A stretch of 64,000 bases of DNA from an uncultured bacterium. GTDB taxonomy: Bacteria; Bacillota; Clostridia; Lachnospirales; Lachnospiraceae. Numbering within the stretch: the first letter of the stretch is position 1; each line of letters starts with the position of its first letter. The notes under the pieces were generated by a model. It did not search any database, was not told where the DNA came from, and saw nothing but the letters and a program-made list of their open reading frames with translations. Of the stretch, positions 9,315-17,373 are shown one piece after another. The translations under genes were made by a program, and so were the position numbers. Where the stretch lies: contig CAMTMP010000002.1 in assembly GCA_947073545.1 (NCBI GenBank), positions 124,001 through 188,000 on the forward strand, read 5' to 3'.

Positions 9315-11843
9315 ATGGCAGAAGTGTACAATCACAGAGAAGTGGAGACGAAATGGCAGAAGATCTGGGATGAAGAGAAGGCTTTCCAGACCTCGGAGGA
9401 TTACTCAAAGCCGAAATACTACGCGCTGGTAGAGTTTCCTTACCCTTCGGGGCAGGGGCTTCATGTGGGACATCCGCGTCCCTACACGGCGCTTGACATT
9501 GTGGCGAGAAAGAGAAGGATGCAGGGTTATAACGTGCTTTATCCTATGGGATGGGACGCGTTCGGCCTTCCTACGGAAAACTATGCAATCAAGAACCACA
9601 TTCACCCGAAGATCGTGACACAAAACAACGTGGCGCGTTTCAAGAGCCAGCTCCATTCTCTGGGTTATTCTTTTGACTGGGAGAGAGAGGTTAATACTAC
9701 AGATCCCAACTATTATAAATGGACACAGTGGATTTTCCTGAAACTGTTTAAGGCTGGGCTTGCCTATAAGTCCGAGATGCCGATTAACTGGTGTACCTCC
9801 TGTAAGGTCGGGCTTGCCAACGAAGAAGTGGTGAACGGCGTCTGCGAGCGCTGCGGCGCGGAGGTAGTCCGCAAGGTAAAGAGCCAGTGGATGTTGAAGA
9901 TCACGGAGTATGCGGATAAGCTGATCGAAGGGCTTGACACGGTGGACTATGTGGAGCGTGTCAAGGTTTCCCAAAAGAACTGGATTGGTAAGTCCATGGG
10001 CGCGGAAGTGGACTTTTCCATCAAGGATAAGGAGGATAAGCTGCGCGTTTACACGACCCGCTGCGATACGCTGTTCGGGGCGACTTATATGGTGGTTTCG
10101 CCGGAGCACCCGATTATCGACAAGTATAAAGAGGAATTGAAAAATTGGGACGATATCTGCGATTACAGGGAACAGGCGGCCAGAAAATCCGATTTCGAGC
10201 GGGCGGAGCTTGCTAAGGAGAAAACCGGTGTGCGCATCGACGGCATGTCCGCGGTGAATCCGGTGAACGGCAAAGAGATTCCGATTTATATTTCCGATTA
10301 TGTGCTGATGAGCTACGGCACGGGCGCGATTATGGCGGTGCCGGCACATGATGAGAGAGACTGGGCGTTTGCGAAGAAATTTGGACTGCCGATCGTCGAG
10401 GTGGTGGCAGGCGGAAAAGACGTACAGGAGGAGGTTTACACGGACGTGGCGGAAGGCACGCTTGTGAACTCGGATTTTCTGAACGGACTCTCCGTGGCGG
10501 ACGCCAAGGAGAAGATGGTCGCTTTTCTGGAGGAGAAGGGTGTCGGCTGTGCCAAGACCAATTTTAAGCTGCGCGACTGGGTATTCTCCAGACAGCGTTA
10601 CTGGGGTGAGCCGATTCCGATTGTACAGTGTGAAAAATGCGGTTTTGTGCCGCTCGACGAGAGCGAACTGCCGTTAGAGCTTCCCGATGTGGAGAGTTAT
10701 ATGCCGACAGATAACGGAGAATCGCCGCTGGCAGCCATGACCGATTGGGTCAATACCACCTGCCCCTGCTGCGGAGGACCGGCAAAGAGGGAGACGGACA
10801 CAATGCCGCAGTGGGCGGGATCGTCGTGGTATTTCCTGCGTTATACAGATCCGAAGAATGAGAACGCGCTGGCGAGCAGGGAAGCGCTTGATTACTGGAT
10901 GCCTGTGGACTGGTATAACGGCGGCATGGAGCACACCACACTGCATCTGTTATATTCCCGGTTCTGGCATAAGTTCCTCTATGACCAGAAGACAGTGCCC
11001 TGTCCGGAGCCTTACGCGAAGAGAACGTCTCACGGCATGATTCTGGGATTGAATCCCCATTGCTTCTCCAATCTGCCGGCGGCGGAGCAGGAGGCGCTTT
11101 TAAAGGAACACGGCAGCGAGAAGGCGGCGAGAGCGGCGCTTAAGGAAAAATACGGCGAGATGGCGGAGCATCCGGTGGTGAAGATGTCCAAGTCCCTCGG
11201 CAATGTGGTGAATCCCGATGATATCGTGGCGGATTACGGCGCGGATACGCTGCGTACTTATGAAATGTTCATCGGCGCGTTTGAACTGAGCGCGGGTTGG
11301 AGCGAGGACGGCGTGAAGGGCTGCCGCAGGTTCCTTGAGAGGGTGTGGAAGCTGCAGGACATTCTGACAGATGGCATGGGGTACTCCGAAGATATGGAGA
11401 TCAGGATGCACCAGACCATCAAGAAGGTCAGCAGCGACTTTGAGAATTTAAAATATAATACGGCGATTGCGGCGATGATGACGCTCGTGAATGAATTTTA
11501 TAAAAAAAATGCGGTGACGAGGGGCGAGTTCAAGACGCTGCTTGCTCTGCTTAACCCCGTTGCACCCCATATTACGGAGGAGCTGTGGCAGGCGGTTGGC
11601 TTTGAAGGCAGGGTATATGAGACTGCATGGCCGGAATATGAGGAGGCTAGGACGGTGGAGTCCACGGTGGAGATCATGGTGCAGATCAATGGCAGGAACC
11701 GGGGGACTTTAATCATCGGCAAGGATGATCCGAAAGAGGATGTGATCGCGAAAGCGAAGGAGACGATTGCCGACAAACTGACGGGAACGATTGTGAAAGA
11801 AATTTATGTGCCCGGCAGATTGGTGAATATCGTGCAGAAATAG
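9315..11843 (+). CDS. leuS: Leucyl-tRNA synthetase
   Basis: Charges tRNA-Leu with leucine in the cytoplasm. This class I synthetase is 842 residues from the ATG at 9315, chosen because the product then begins [15 protein letters not shown] as in the family; an ATG at 9303 adds four residues. The HIGH-type motif is HVGH within [18 protein letters not shown], and the KMSKS signature is intact in [16 protein letters not shown]. The zinc-like cluster CTSCKVG...CERCGAEV (about residues 158-180) and the CP1 editing insertion are present, as is the anticodon-binding C-terminus. It appears monocistronic: a long untranslated leader precedes it and a terminator overlaps the end of the convergent gene. 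Nothing in the motifs suggests loss of function. Confidence 0.97.
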   Translation: MAEVYNHREVETKWQKIWDEEKAFQTSEDYSKPKYYALVEFPYPSGQGLHVGHPRPYTALDIVARKRRMQGYNVLYPMGWDAFGLPTENYAIKNHIHPKIVTQNNVARFKSQLHSLGYSFDWEREVNTTDPNYYKWTQWIFLKLFKAGLAYKSEMPINWCTSCKVGLANEEVVNGVCERCGAEVVRKVKSQWMLKITEYADKLIEGLDTVDYVERVKVSQKNWIGKSMGAEVDFSIKDKEDKLRVYTTRCDTLFGATYMVVSPEHPIIDKYKEELKNWDDICDYREQAARKSDFERAELAKEKTGVRIDGMSAVNPVNGKEIPIYISDYVLMSYGTGAIMAVPAHDERDWAFAKKFGLPIVEVVAGGKDVQEEVYTDVAEGTLVNSDFLNGLSVADAKEKMVAFLEEKGVGCAKTNFKLRDWVFSRQRYWGEPIPIVQCEKCGFVPLDESELPLELPDVESYMPTDNGESPLAAMTDWVNTTCPCCGGPAKRETDTMPQWAGSSWYFLRYTDPKNENALASREALDYWMPVDWYNGGMEHTTLHLLYSRFWHKFLYDQKTVPCPEPYAKRTSHGMILGLNPHCFSNLPAAEQEALLKEHGSEKAARAALKEKYGEMAEHPVVKMSKSLGNVVNPDDIVADYGADTLRTYEMFIGAFELSAGWSEDGVKGCRRFLERVWKLQDILTDGMGYSEDMEIRMHQTIKKVSSDFENLKYNTAIAAMMTLVNEFYKKNAVTRGEFKTLLALLNPVAPHITEELWQAVGFEGRVYETAWPEYEEARTVESTVEIMVQINGRNRGTLIIGKDDPKEDVIAKAKETIADKLTGTIVKEIYVPGRLVNIVQK

Positions 11844-11907
11844 GAGTCGCTGCGATAAATGGGATTTATGCAGAAATGCCGAAAGAGGTATTGAATAGCA
11901 GCAATCG

Positions 11908-11941
11908 GAGGGTGGTGCCTTGCGCATCACCCCCTCTTTTT
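11908..11941 (+). terminator. leuS terminator
   Basis: GAGGGTGGTG (11908-11917) pairs with CATCACCCCCTC (11925-11936), with a two-base bulge, and is followed by TTTTT. The hairpin overlaps the last codons of the convergent gene on the other strand. Confidence 0.75.
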
Positions 11942-12199
11942 GTGCATCCGCATCATTTTATCTATGGCTACGGCTTCCTCCGGCGAGGATTCTCTTTTGA
12001 TGACGGCGACTATGGTCTCGATCTCCTCATTGGAGAAAGTGATATGATCCGCCTGCCCTCGCTTGGCGACGGCCATCAGAAAGGGCAGCATCTGATCCTT
12101 GTTCAGGGTACGGCTCTCAAAGACGAGGGCCTGTAAAAAGTCCAGCTTTGCCTTGTCGATTTTGGCAAGCGCCGGGTCGTTCATCCAGTCATGATTCAT
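11927..12199 (-). CDS. Conserved hypothetical protein, 90 aa
   Basis: A small soluble, helical and charged protein with no recognised domain. It begins MNHDWMNDPALAKIDKAKLD and has a Lys/Arg-rich end. AGGAGG lies 5-6 bases upstream of the ATG at 12199, so translation is well supported. It stands 153 bases downstream of another minus-strand gene of unknown function and near a Cys-rich coat-like gene, which may hint at a sporulation or late-growth cluster; that is inference only. No membrane segment, signal peptide or metal-binding motif is visible. Confidence 0.7.
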   Translation of the reverse strand: MNHDWMNDPALAKIDKAKLDFLQALVFESRTLNKDQMLPFLMAVAKRGQADHITFSNEEIETIVAVIKRESSPEEAVAIDKMMRMHKKRG

Positions 12200-12352
12200 G
12201 GAAACCTCCTATGTCAGAGCAGTTTGCTGCGATGACACACGTCAAAAACCGGAGTTTTCCGAAGAAATACGCCGTTTCCTGACTGCTGTCAAGGCATATT
12301 TGAGTCAGATAAAGCTATGTTTGTGTATGTTTTTGAGCAATTACGGAGCAGA

Positions 12353-12931
12353 TTAAGATTCGCCGGATGGCTGTGGCTGCTGAAACATTTCATACATTTC
12401 CCTTTGCTCGGGGGTGAGCATATGCATCAGCATATCCATCATGGGGGAGCCGGAGGGTGACGTTTTTTCAAGATCGTCCGCAGCTTCTCCGAAAGGAGCA
12501 TCCTCGGAAGGGACTGTCCCGGACAGCGGATTTTCAAACAGGGATTCCATGTTCATGTCCGGGAAAATTTCCTGCATGGCGCTCATGGTCTGGGACATTT
12601 CCTGTATGGTTTCAAATGTCTGCAGCATGTTCTGGATCTGCTCTAACTGCCGGATTTCCTCCGGGGTTGAGTAGAGGCAAAGCTCTTTGCAGAGCTTTTT
12701 CAGATCGGGCTTTTCCGGTTGGGAAAGCCCGCATCCGCAAAGCGTGGCAGTGTGTTTTTTTGTTAATTGAATGGTATATTGCAGTTCCATATATTTGATG
12801 TACACAGCCAGATGCTTTTGCATGGAAGGCTCTATGTAGGGGAGAAGAACCTTGAGCTTCTGGATCTGGTTGGTGGTATATAAGGCATCGAATGCCATAA
12901 CATTTGACGCATCGTCTTTTTTATCTGCCAT
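12353..12931 (-). CDS. Conserved hypothetical protein, Met/Gln-rich, 192 aa
   Basis: Unrecognised soluble protein. The N-terminal half is helical (YTTNQIQKLKVLLPYIEP) and contains a small Cys cluster, LCGCGL, plus two later Cys. The C-terminal half is rich in Met, Glu and Pro (MDMLMHMLTPEQREMYEMF) and ends in a Pro/Gln tail. The ATG at 12931 has AGAAAGG upstream. It has the same orientation as its two minus-strand neighbours. The combination of small helical domain and Met-rich tail does not match a family I can name. Confidence 0.68.
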   Translation of the reverse strand: MADKKDDASNVMAFDALYTTNQIQKLKVLLPYIEPSMQKHLAVYIKYMELQYTIQLTKKHTATLCGCGLSQPEKPDLKKLCKELCLYSTPEEIRQLEQIQNMLQTFETIQEMSQTMSAMQEIFPDMNMESLFENPLSGTVPSEDAPFGEAADDLEKTSPSGSPMMDMLMHMLTPEQREMYEMFQQPQPSGES

Positions 12932-12983
12932 AAGATATGCCTTTCTGATGCCCGGTTTTTCTCTATAGTATATGACACATGAG

Positions 12984-13020
12984 AGAAAAATAGGCTCCTG
13001 TCAGAGCCGGAGCCTATTTT
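12984..13020 (-). terminator. Terminator of the Cys-rich gene
   Basis: On the minus strand, AATAGGCTCC and GGAGCCTATT form a perfect 10-bp stem (13018-13009 with 12998-12989), followed by TTTTT. It lies about 90 bases past the Cys-rich gene's stop and separates it from the next minus-strand gene. Confidence 0.75.
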
Positions 13021-13107
13021 CCGGATGTGTTTGACAGATGTGGCGTCAGCAGCCCGGCCTGCAGGCCGGACTGTCACGCATGATGATGGTTAATCGCGCT
13101 GCACGTT

Positions 13108-13341
13108 CTAGTTGTTGCAGCAGCAGGATAAGAGGATCAGAATCCAGATCCAGGAGCAGCAGTTATTGTCGCCGCCGCCAAAGAGGCTGTTGCCGCCGAA
13201 GAAGCCGCCGCCACAACCGCAGTTGTCGCCATAGTTACCACAGCAGGATAAGAGGATCAGAATCCAGATCCAGGAACCACATCCGTTGTTAGTAGCGCAG
13301 GTATTGTTGCATCCACAGTGAGTTGCTGTAAGATCACTCAT
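13108..13341 (-). CDS. Cys/Gly-rich small protein with duplicated SWIWILILLSCC motif
   Basis: A 77-residue protein. The ATG at 13341 is preferred because the upstream TTG lies inside the GGAGGG ribosome binding site. It has the hydrophobic motif SWIWILILLSCC twice, each bordered by Cys and Asn, separated by a Gly/Cys-rich linker. The duplicated DNA is a 35-bp identical repeat (13121-13155 and 13241-13275), 120 bp apart and therefore in frame. Cys- and Gly-rich small proteins with a short hydrophobic tail are known from Firmicute spore coats (YjcZ-like). Its role as a coat or crust component is inferred. A possible sigma-K promoter lies upstream. It is unlike its neighbours in composition. Confidence 0.72.
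   Translation of the reverse strand: MSDLTATHCGCNNTCATNNGCGSWIWILILLSCCGNYGDNCGCGGGFFGGNSLFGGGDNNCCSWIWILILLSCCCNN
13121..13275. repeat. 35-bp direct repeat inside the Cys-rich gene
   Basis: Identical copies at 13121-13155 and 13241-13275, one period of 120 bp (40 codons), encode the two SWIWILILLSCC segments. DNA identity with no silent changes suggests recent duplication or gene conversion. Confidence 0.85.
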
Positions 13342-13371
13342 TTTAGTGCCCTCCAAATGTTAGTTATGGTT

Positions 13372-13401
13372 TATCTTATGTGGGTGGGGTGAATTGGTGC
13401 C
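13372..13401 (-). promoter_or_regulatory. Possible sigma-K-type promoter
   Basis: On the minus strand, GGCACC (13401-13396), a 15-base spacer and CATAAGATA (13380-13372), fitting the mother-cell sigma-K pattern of AC and CATAnnnTA. It is 31 bases upstream of the Cys-rich gene. The match is short, so confidence is low. Confidence 0.35.
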
Positions 13402-13455
13402 TACGGAAAACGGAATGATTTTAAAGTTGAAACCTTTTTCGTAATCAGGAAGGGC

Positions 13456-13484
13456 TTGAAACGTATGTTCGGCTGTGGTAAGAT
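13456..13484 (+). promoter_or_regulatory. Promoter of the NusG-II gene
   Basis: TTGAAA (13456-13461), a 17-base spacer and TAAGAT (13479-13484). Transcription would begin at about the ATG at 13491, leaving almost no leader. Confidence 0.5.
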
Positions 13485-13490
13485 GTCAGT

Positions 13491-14066
13491 ATGTTTGAAT
13501 TGACGAAAGAAAATAACAGAAAAGACGAGGGCCGGACCCGCCGGGCAGACGTATATCTGATTTCCTTTTTCCTGATTTTGGCGTTGGGAAGTATGGCGTG
13601 GTCTGTTTCTGGCCGAAAGGACGGACAGACCCTGCGGATATCCTATGACGGACAGATGGTTGCGGACGTGTCTTGGTCACAGTTACGGGTGCAGAACAGG
13701 ACAGGGGAAAGCAGCGGGACGGTGCGTTACTGTCTGCTCCTCTATTCGGGGGAGGATGTCTCCTGCCAGTGGTATGAGGCCGGCGGTGATTTCGGCTCGC
13801 TGCTTTCAGAAGGAAACGGTTACAATCTTCTGGCGGTATCCGGGGAACGTGTCTGGATGGAGGCCGCCGACTGCCGGGATCAGATCTGCGTGCATCACAT
13901 ACCCATTACCGGCGGCGGGGAGAGCATTATCTGTCTGCCCCATAAACTTGCGGTGGAAATTGTGGCGGGTGCGGATGAGGCGTCTGCGGATGGGATGGCA
14001 AAGGCAAAGAAAGCAGATGAAACGGCACGGAATGAGGGGAGGCGCGGCTATGAGAAGGACAGCTGA
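13491..14066 (+). CDS. NusG domain II family membrane-anchored protein
   Basis: A 191-residue protein with a basic N-terminus, one membrane segment (VYLISFFLILALGSMAWSV, about 21-39) and an extracytoplasmic domain of NusG-domain-II type, recognised by ADCRDQICVHHIPI and IICLPHKLAVEIV. Despite the name, this family is not the transcription factor; it is commonly found next to Gx-family transporters and FMN-transfer genes. The function is unknown. A 40-residue charged tail follows the domain and is rich in Ala, Lys and Asp. The ATG has no good ribosome binding site, and the nearest promoter predicts a nearly leaderless mRNA. It overlaps the following Gx gene by 17 bases. Confidence 0.82.
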   Translation: MFELTKENNRKDEGRTRRADVYLISFFLILALGSMAWSVSGRKDGQTLRISYDGQMVADVSWSQLRVQNRTGESSGTVRYCLLLYSGEDVSCQWYEAGGDFGSLLSEGNGYNLLAVSGERVWMEAADCRDQICVHHIPITGGGESIICLPHKLAVEIVAGADEASADGMAKAKKADETARNEGRRGYEKDS

Positions 14067-14655
14067 ACTGGGGCTTTTGCTGGCGTTTGCGCTGATCCTA
14101 TCCTATGTGGAACTCTTGATTCCCTTTTTCTTTGGCATACCGGGAATTAAGCTGGGGCTGCCAAATCTGATCGTGCTGCTTTTGTTATATGAAAAGCCGA
14201 AATCAGGCAGAGCGTCTGTCGGTCATGGGGACACAACCGGGACGGTGGAAGCGGAAAAGGTGTCGTGGGCGCCGTCTGTGAACATAGTGACAAAGGGAGA
14301 ACGGGAAGCGCTTCTGGTGAATGGTCTGCGGATTGTCTTGTCCGGCTTTCTGTTCAGCAACCTCTACGCCATTCTGTATGCCCTTGCGGGGGCGGCATTC
14401 AGCTTTCTTGCCATGTTTCTTGGCAGGAGGACGAAGTGGTTTTCCATGATGGGTGTGAGCGTGCTTGGCGGCGTGTTTCACAATGTGGGGCAGCTTCTTG
14501 TGGCGATGGCTGTGGTGGAAACTTTTGCCGTCGTCTGGTATGCGCCCTTTTTGATTGTGGCGGGCACGGTGACAGGGGGCCTGCTCGGATTCGTGGGGAT
14601 GGTGCTTTTGCCGTATCTGCGGCGGATTGAACGGGAAGGAGAACTACCCCCATGA
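14050..14655 (+). CDS. Gx transporter family protein (HepS component I-like)
   Basis: A polytopic membrane protein of 201 residues. The ATG at 14050 has GAGGGGAGG upstream and makes a 17-base overlap with the previous gene. About five membrane segments are visible, with typical family motifs IPGIKLGLPNLIVLLLLY and GVSVLGGVFHNVGQLLVA. Between the first helices and VNGLRIVLSGFLFSN there is an unusual polar insertion of about 30 residues (GRASVGHGDTTGTVEAEK). The family is annotated as heptaprenyl diphosphate synthase component I or Gx transporter; the substrate is not known. Its pairing with a NusG-II protein is conserved in Clostridia. Confidence 0.85.
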   Translation: MRRTAELGLLLAFALILSYVELLIPFFFGIPGIKLGLPNLIVLLLLYEKPKSGRASVGHGDTTGTVEAEKVSWAPSVNIVTKGEREALLVNGLRIVLSGFLFSNLYAILYALAGAAFSFLAMFLGRRTKWFSMMGVSVLGGVFHNVGQLLVAMAVVETFAVVWYAPFLIVAGTVTGGLLGFVGMVLLPYLRRIEREGELPP

Positions 14656-14807
14656 TATCGAAGGCTGCGGCATTGCGGGAGAAATATGATCTGCACATGA
14701 AGGCAGAGCGGTATCGGGATGATGAGGAGAGAATGCCTGAAATGCGGTATTCTCCGCAAGGATTTGAGACATACGGAAAGGAACAAGCATCATGTACGCT
14801 TATATAA
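14652..14807 (+). CDS. Possible 51-aa small protein (doubtful)
   Basis: The ATG overlaps the upstream TGA stop (ATGA), and GAAGGAG lies 8 bases before it. The reading frame runs 51 codons into ruvA, giving a charged peptide (MISKAAALREKYDLHMKAER). However the region also contains a GAGAATGC-type hairpin like those in other untranslated gaps, so the frame may be accidental. It would be translationally coupled to the Gx gene if real. Confidence 0.3.
   Translation: MISKAAALREKYDLHMKAERYRDDEERMPEMRYSPQGFETYGKEQASCTLI
14729..14754 (+). repeat. GAGAATGC-type hairpin upstream of ruvA
   Basis: GAGAATGCC (14729-14737) and GGTATTCTC (14746-14754) form a 9-bp stem with one wobble, 37 bases before the ruvA start. 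The same hairpin core occurs before degV, mreD and in the rodA leader. Confidence 0.55.
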
Positions 14808-15415
14808 AAGGAACGATTGCGGAGGTTGCGGAGGACGCAGTCGTTGTGGAAGCGGGAGGAATCGGCTATAACATTAAGGTTTCCACTGCCACGGCGGCGC
14901 TTCTGCCGGGCGTTGGCAACGAGGTGAAAATATTTACCTACACGCTTGTCAGGGAGGACGCATTTGCCCTTTTCGGTTTTCTGACAAGGGATGATCTGGA
15001 AATTTTTAAAAAGCTAATTGCGGTTAATGGGATCGGTCCCAAGGGCGGCCTTGCGATTTTGTCGGTGATGGGCGCGGATGACCTGCGGTTCGCCGTTATG
15101 GCGGGAGATGCGAAGGCGATCGCCAAGGCGCCGGGGATTGGCACGAAGACGGCGGAGCGGGTGATTCTGGAACTGCGTGATAAGATTTCTTTGGAAGATA
15201 CCCTTAAGGGGCTTGGAGAGCCGACAGGCGCAGCGAAAGCCGCTGCGTCAGGCGCACAGGGCGGCGACAATCTGATGAGGCGGGAAGCGATAGAGGCGTT
15301 AGTTGCGCTCGGCTATTCCGCTTCCGACGCAACGGCTGCAGTGAAGAAGGTGGAGATGACGGAGGACGTCACATCGGAGACGATCTTAAAGCTTGCGCTG
15401 AAACATATTTTCTAG
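14792..15415 (+). CDS. ruvA: Holliday junction branch migration protein RuvA
   Basis: RuvA is the DNA-binding tetramer that loads RuvB helicase rings on Holliday junctions. The protein has 207 residues: OB-fold domain I (MYAYIKGTIAEVAEDAVVVE), helix-hairpin-helix domain II (VNGIGPKGGLAIL, about 77-89, and APGIGTKTAERVILEL, about 112-127) and C-terminal RuvB-contact domain III (EAIEALVALGYSASDATAAV). Start: AAAGGA about 11 bases upstream. Normally ruvA is followed at once by ruvB; here ruvB is 6.6 kb away with its own promoter. A 153-bp structured element begins three bases after the stop codon. Confidence 0.96.
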   Translation: MYAYIKGTIAEVAEDAVVVEAGGIGYNIKVSTATAALLPGVGNEVKIFTYTLVREDAFALFGFLTRDDLEIFKKLIAVNGIGPKGGLAILSVMGADDLRFAVMAGDAKAIAKAPGIGTKTAERVILELRDKISLEDTLKGLGEPTGAAKAAASGAQGGDNLMRREAIEALVALGYSASDATAAVKKVEMTEDVTSETILKLALKHIF

Positions 15416-15417
15416 CA

Positions 15418-15570
15418 GTTTAGCCAGACCAGGTTTGTCGGACAACTCATGTTTGCATGAATTTGGCAGACAAATGATGGTCTGAGGGAACGCCCGTATA
15501 TGAGCAAAAAAAGTTGCGAAGCAACGAAGAGTGCCGAAGGCACGGTTTTGCGAATGGGCGTGGGCTGAAC
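15418..15570 (+). repeat. Structured intergenic element E1 (153 bp, family A)
   Basis: The outer helix is GTTTAGCC (15418-15425) with GGCTGAAC (15563-15570). Inside, a long arm pairs AGACCA/TGGTCT and TTTGTC/GACAAA and is tipped by CATGtttgCATG. A further helix CGCCC/GGGCG (15491-15495 with 15556-15560) encloses two hairpins, GTTGCgaaGCAAC and GTGCCgaaGGCAC. It has exactly the length and plan of element E5 before minD. It ends 18 bases before the ABC-exporter GTG. Confidence 0.8.
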
Positions 15571-15588
15571 ATATTGGAGGAATACACA

Positions 15589-17373
15589 GTGATTTTCGGA
15601 AAACACATTAACCGTTACTATATCAAGCACGGGCCGCTTTTGCTAGTGGGCATTGCGGCGCTTGTTTTTGTGGACTATTTTCAACTGATCCTGCCGGAGC
15701 TGTACCGCATTGTGGTGAATGGTATGAACGGCGGTCTTGTGGAAACAGGCGGGGAATTTGTGCCCTTTACCATGGATGTTCTGCTGGATGAGGTGTGCCT
15801 GCGGGCCATCGTGGTCATTCTGGTCATGGTGGTGGGGCGTTTTCTGTGGCGCGTCAGTTTCTATGGCGCGGCAATCCGAGTGGAAACCGATTTGCGGAAC
15901 CGGATGTTTGACCATTGTAAAGACCTGTCTCAGGATTACTTTCAGGTAAACAAGGTCGGCAATCTGATGAGTCTGTTTACCAACGATCTGGACACCATAC
16001 AGGAGTGCTTCGGCGACGGCATTTTGATGTTCTGTGACGCATTGTTTTTAGGACTGCTTGCCTTTTATAAGATGTGGAACATGGACAGGGTGTTGACGGG
16101 GCTTTCCATGATCCCCATGGCAATTCTGTTCCTGATCGGTACGGTGATGTTTAAGGCGATGAAGGCGAAATGGGAGATCAGACAGGAGGCTTTTTCGAGG
16201 CTTTCCGATTTTTCGCAGGAAAACTTCTCAGGTATTGCGGTGATCAAGGCCTTTGTGAAAGAGCTTCTGGAGCTTCGGGAGTTTAAAAAACTGAATCGTG
16301 AAAACGAGGAAATCAATGTGGCGTATACACGGATTTCCACGCTGCTCGATATACTGACGTTTCTGCTTGTGGAGTCGGTGATCTGCGTGATTCTTGGGTA
16401 TGGCGGTTATCTGGTTTACTGCGGCAGCTTTGATGCGGGACGGCTTGTGGAGTATATTGTGTACTTTAATTCTGTTATATGGCCTGTCATGGCGGTGTCT
16501 ATGCTGATTGAGAAGACTTCCCGTGGGAAGGCGTCCTTAAACCGGGTGGGTGAGCTTTTGGAGGCCGGGATTACGGTAAAGGACAGGGACAGCGTGACGG
16601 AACTTACGGATATGCGCGGAGAGATCGAGTTCCGGCATCTGACGTTTCGTTATCCGAACGGGGAGACGGATGCCCTGCGGGATGTCAGCTTTACCATCCA
16701 TGCCGGTGAGAGCGTGGGCGTGGTAGGCAGAACCGGCTCCGGAAAGACCATTCTGGTGGATTTGATCCTGCGCGCTTACAATGTGCCGGACGGCACGCTC
16801 TTTATCGACGGTCATGATGTAAACACGGTTTCCATCCGGTCTGTGCGGGAAGGGTGTTCCTATGTGCCGCAGGATAATTTCCTCTTTTCCGACACCATTG
16901 AAAATAATATCTCCTTTGCGGTGGATGAGACTGACAATGCACTGGTGGAGCGGGCGGCGAAGATGTCCGATGTGCATAATGACATTGTGGACTTTACTTC
17001 CGGTTACCGGACTGTGCTGGGCGAGCGGGGCGTGACGGTATCCGGCGGACAGAAGCAGAGAATCTCTATTGCCCGGGCGCTCATAAAGGAGGCCGCTGTC
17101 CTGATTTTGGATGACTCGGTTTCGGCGGTGGATATGAAGACAGAGAAAACGATTCTGAAAAATCTTCTGGAGAACAGAAAAGGCCGGACGACGATATTGA
17201 TTGCGCACAGAATCTCCACGGTGGAGCAAATGGATAAGATTATCTTCATAGATGAAGGGCGCGTCTGCGCGGTAGGCAGCCATGAGTGCCTGTATGAGAG
17301 CTGTGCGGACTATCGGCGGATGGTCGATTTACAGCGCATGGAGGAGGAAGCGGGAGGTGAGGCTGATGTATGA
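15589..17373 (+). CDS. Heterodimeric ABC exporter subunit A (degenerate ATP site)
   Basis: An exporter half-transporter of 594 residues: six-helix type I exporter domain (about 1-310) then ATPase domain (about 340-590). Walker A is GRTGSGKT and the signature is VSGGQKQRISIARAL. Walker B reads LILDDSVSAVD, with Asp where the catalytic Glu normally is, and the H-loop His is present (LIAHRIS). The GTG at 15589 is chosen because GGAGG lies 8 bases upstream; an earlier in-frame start would lie inside element E1. The gene overlaps the next subunit by 8 bases. The pair resembles heterodimeric multidrug or lipid exporters (BmrCD, TM287/288 type), with substrate unknown. Confidence 0.92.
   Translation: MIFGKHINRYYIKHGPLLLVGIAALVFVDYFQLILPELYRIVVNGMNGGLVETGGEFVPFTMDVLLDEVCLRAIVVILVMVVGRFLWRVSFYGAAIRVETDLRNRMFDHCKDLSQDYFQVNKVGNLMSLFTNDLDTIQECFGDGILMFCDALFLGLLAFYKMWNMDRVLTGLSMIPMAILFLIGTVMFKAMKAKWEIRQEAFSRLSDFSQENFSGIAVIKAFVKELLELREFKKLNRENEEINVAYTRISTLLDILTFLLVESVICVILGYGGYLVYCGSFDAGRLVEYIVYFNSVIWPVMAVSMLIEKTSRGKASLNRVGELLEAGITVKDRDSVTELTDMRGEIEFRHLTFRYPNGETDALRDVSFTIHAGESVGVVGRTGSGKTILVDLILRAYNVPDGTLFIDGHDVNTVSIRSVREGCSYVPQDNFLFSDTIENNISFAVDETDNALVERAAKMSDVHNDIVDFTSGYRTVLGERGVTVSGGQKQRISIARALIKEAAVLILDDSVSAVDMKTEKTILKNLLENRKGRTTILIAHRISTVEQMDKIIFIDEGRVCAVGSHECLYESCADYRRMVDLQRMEEEAGGEADV

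Noticed and set aside
9042..9335. Minus-strand open frame of 97 codons upstream of leuS
   Set aside because: It overlaps the leuS start and leader hairpins, lacks a ribosome binding site, and its product looks random.
11908..11941. AGGGTGGTGCC resembling a T-box antiterminator
   Set aside because: It lies after leuS, not before an open reading frame on that strand, lacks stem I and the specifier loop, and pairs perfectly as a plain terminator.
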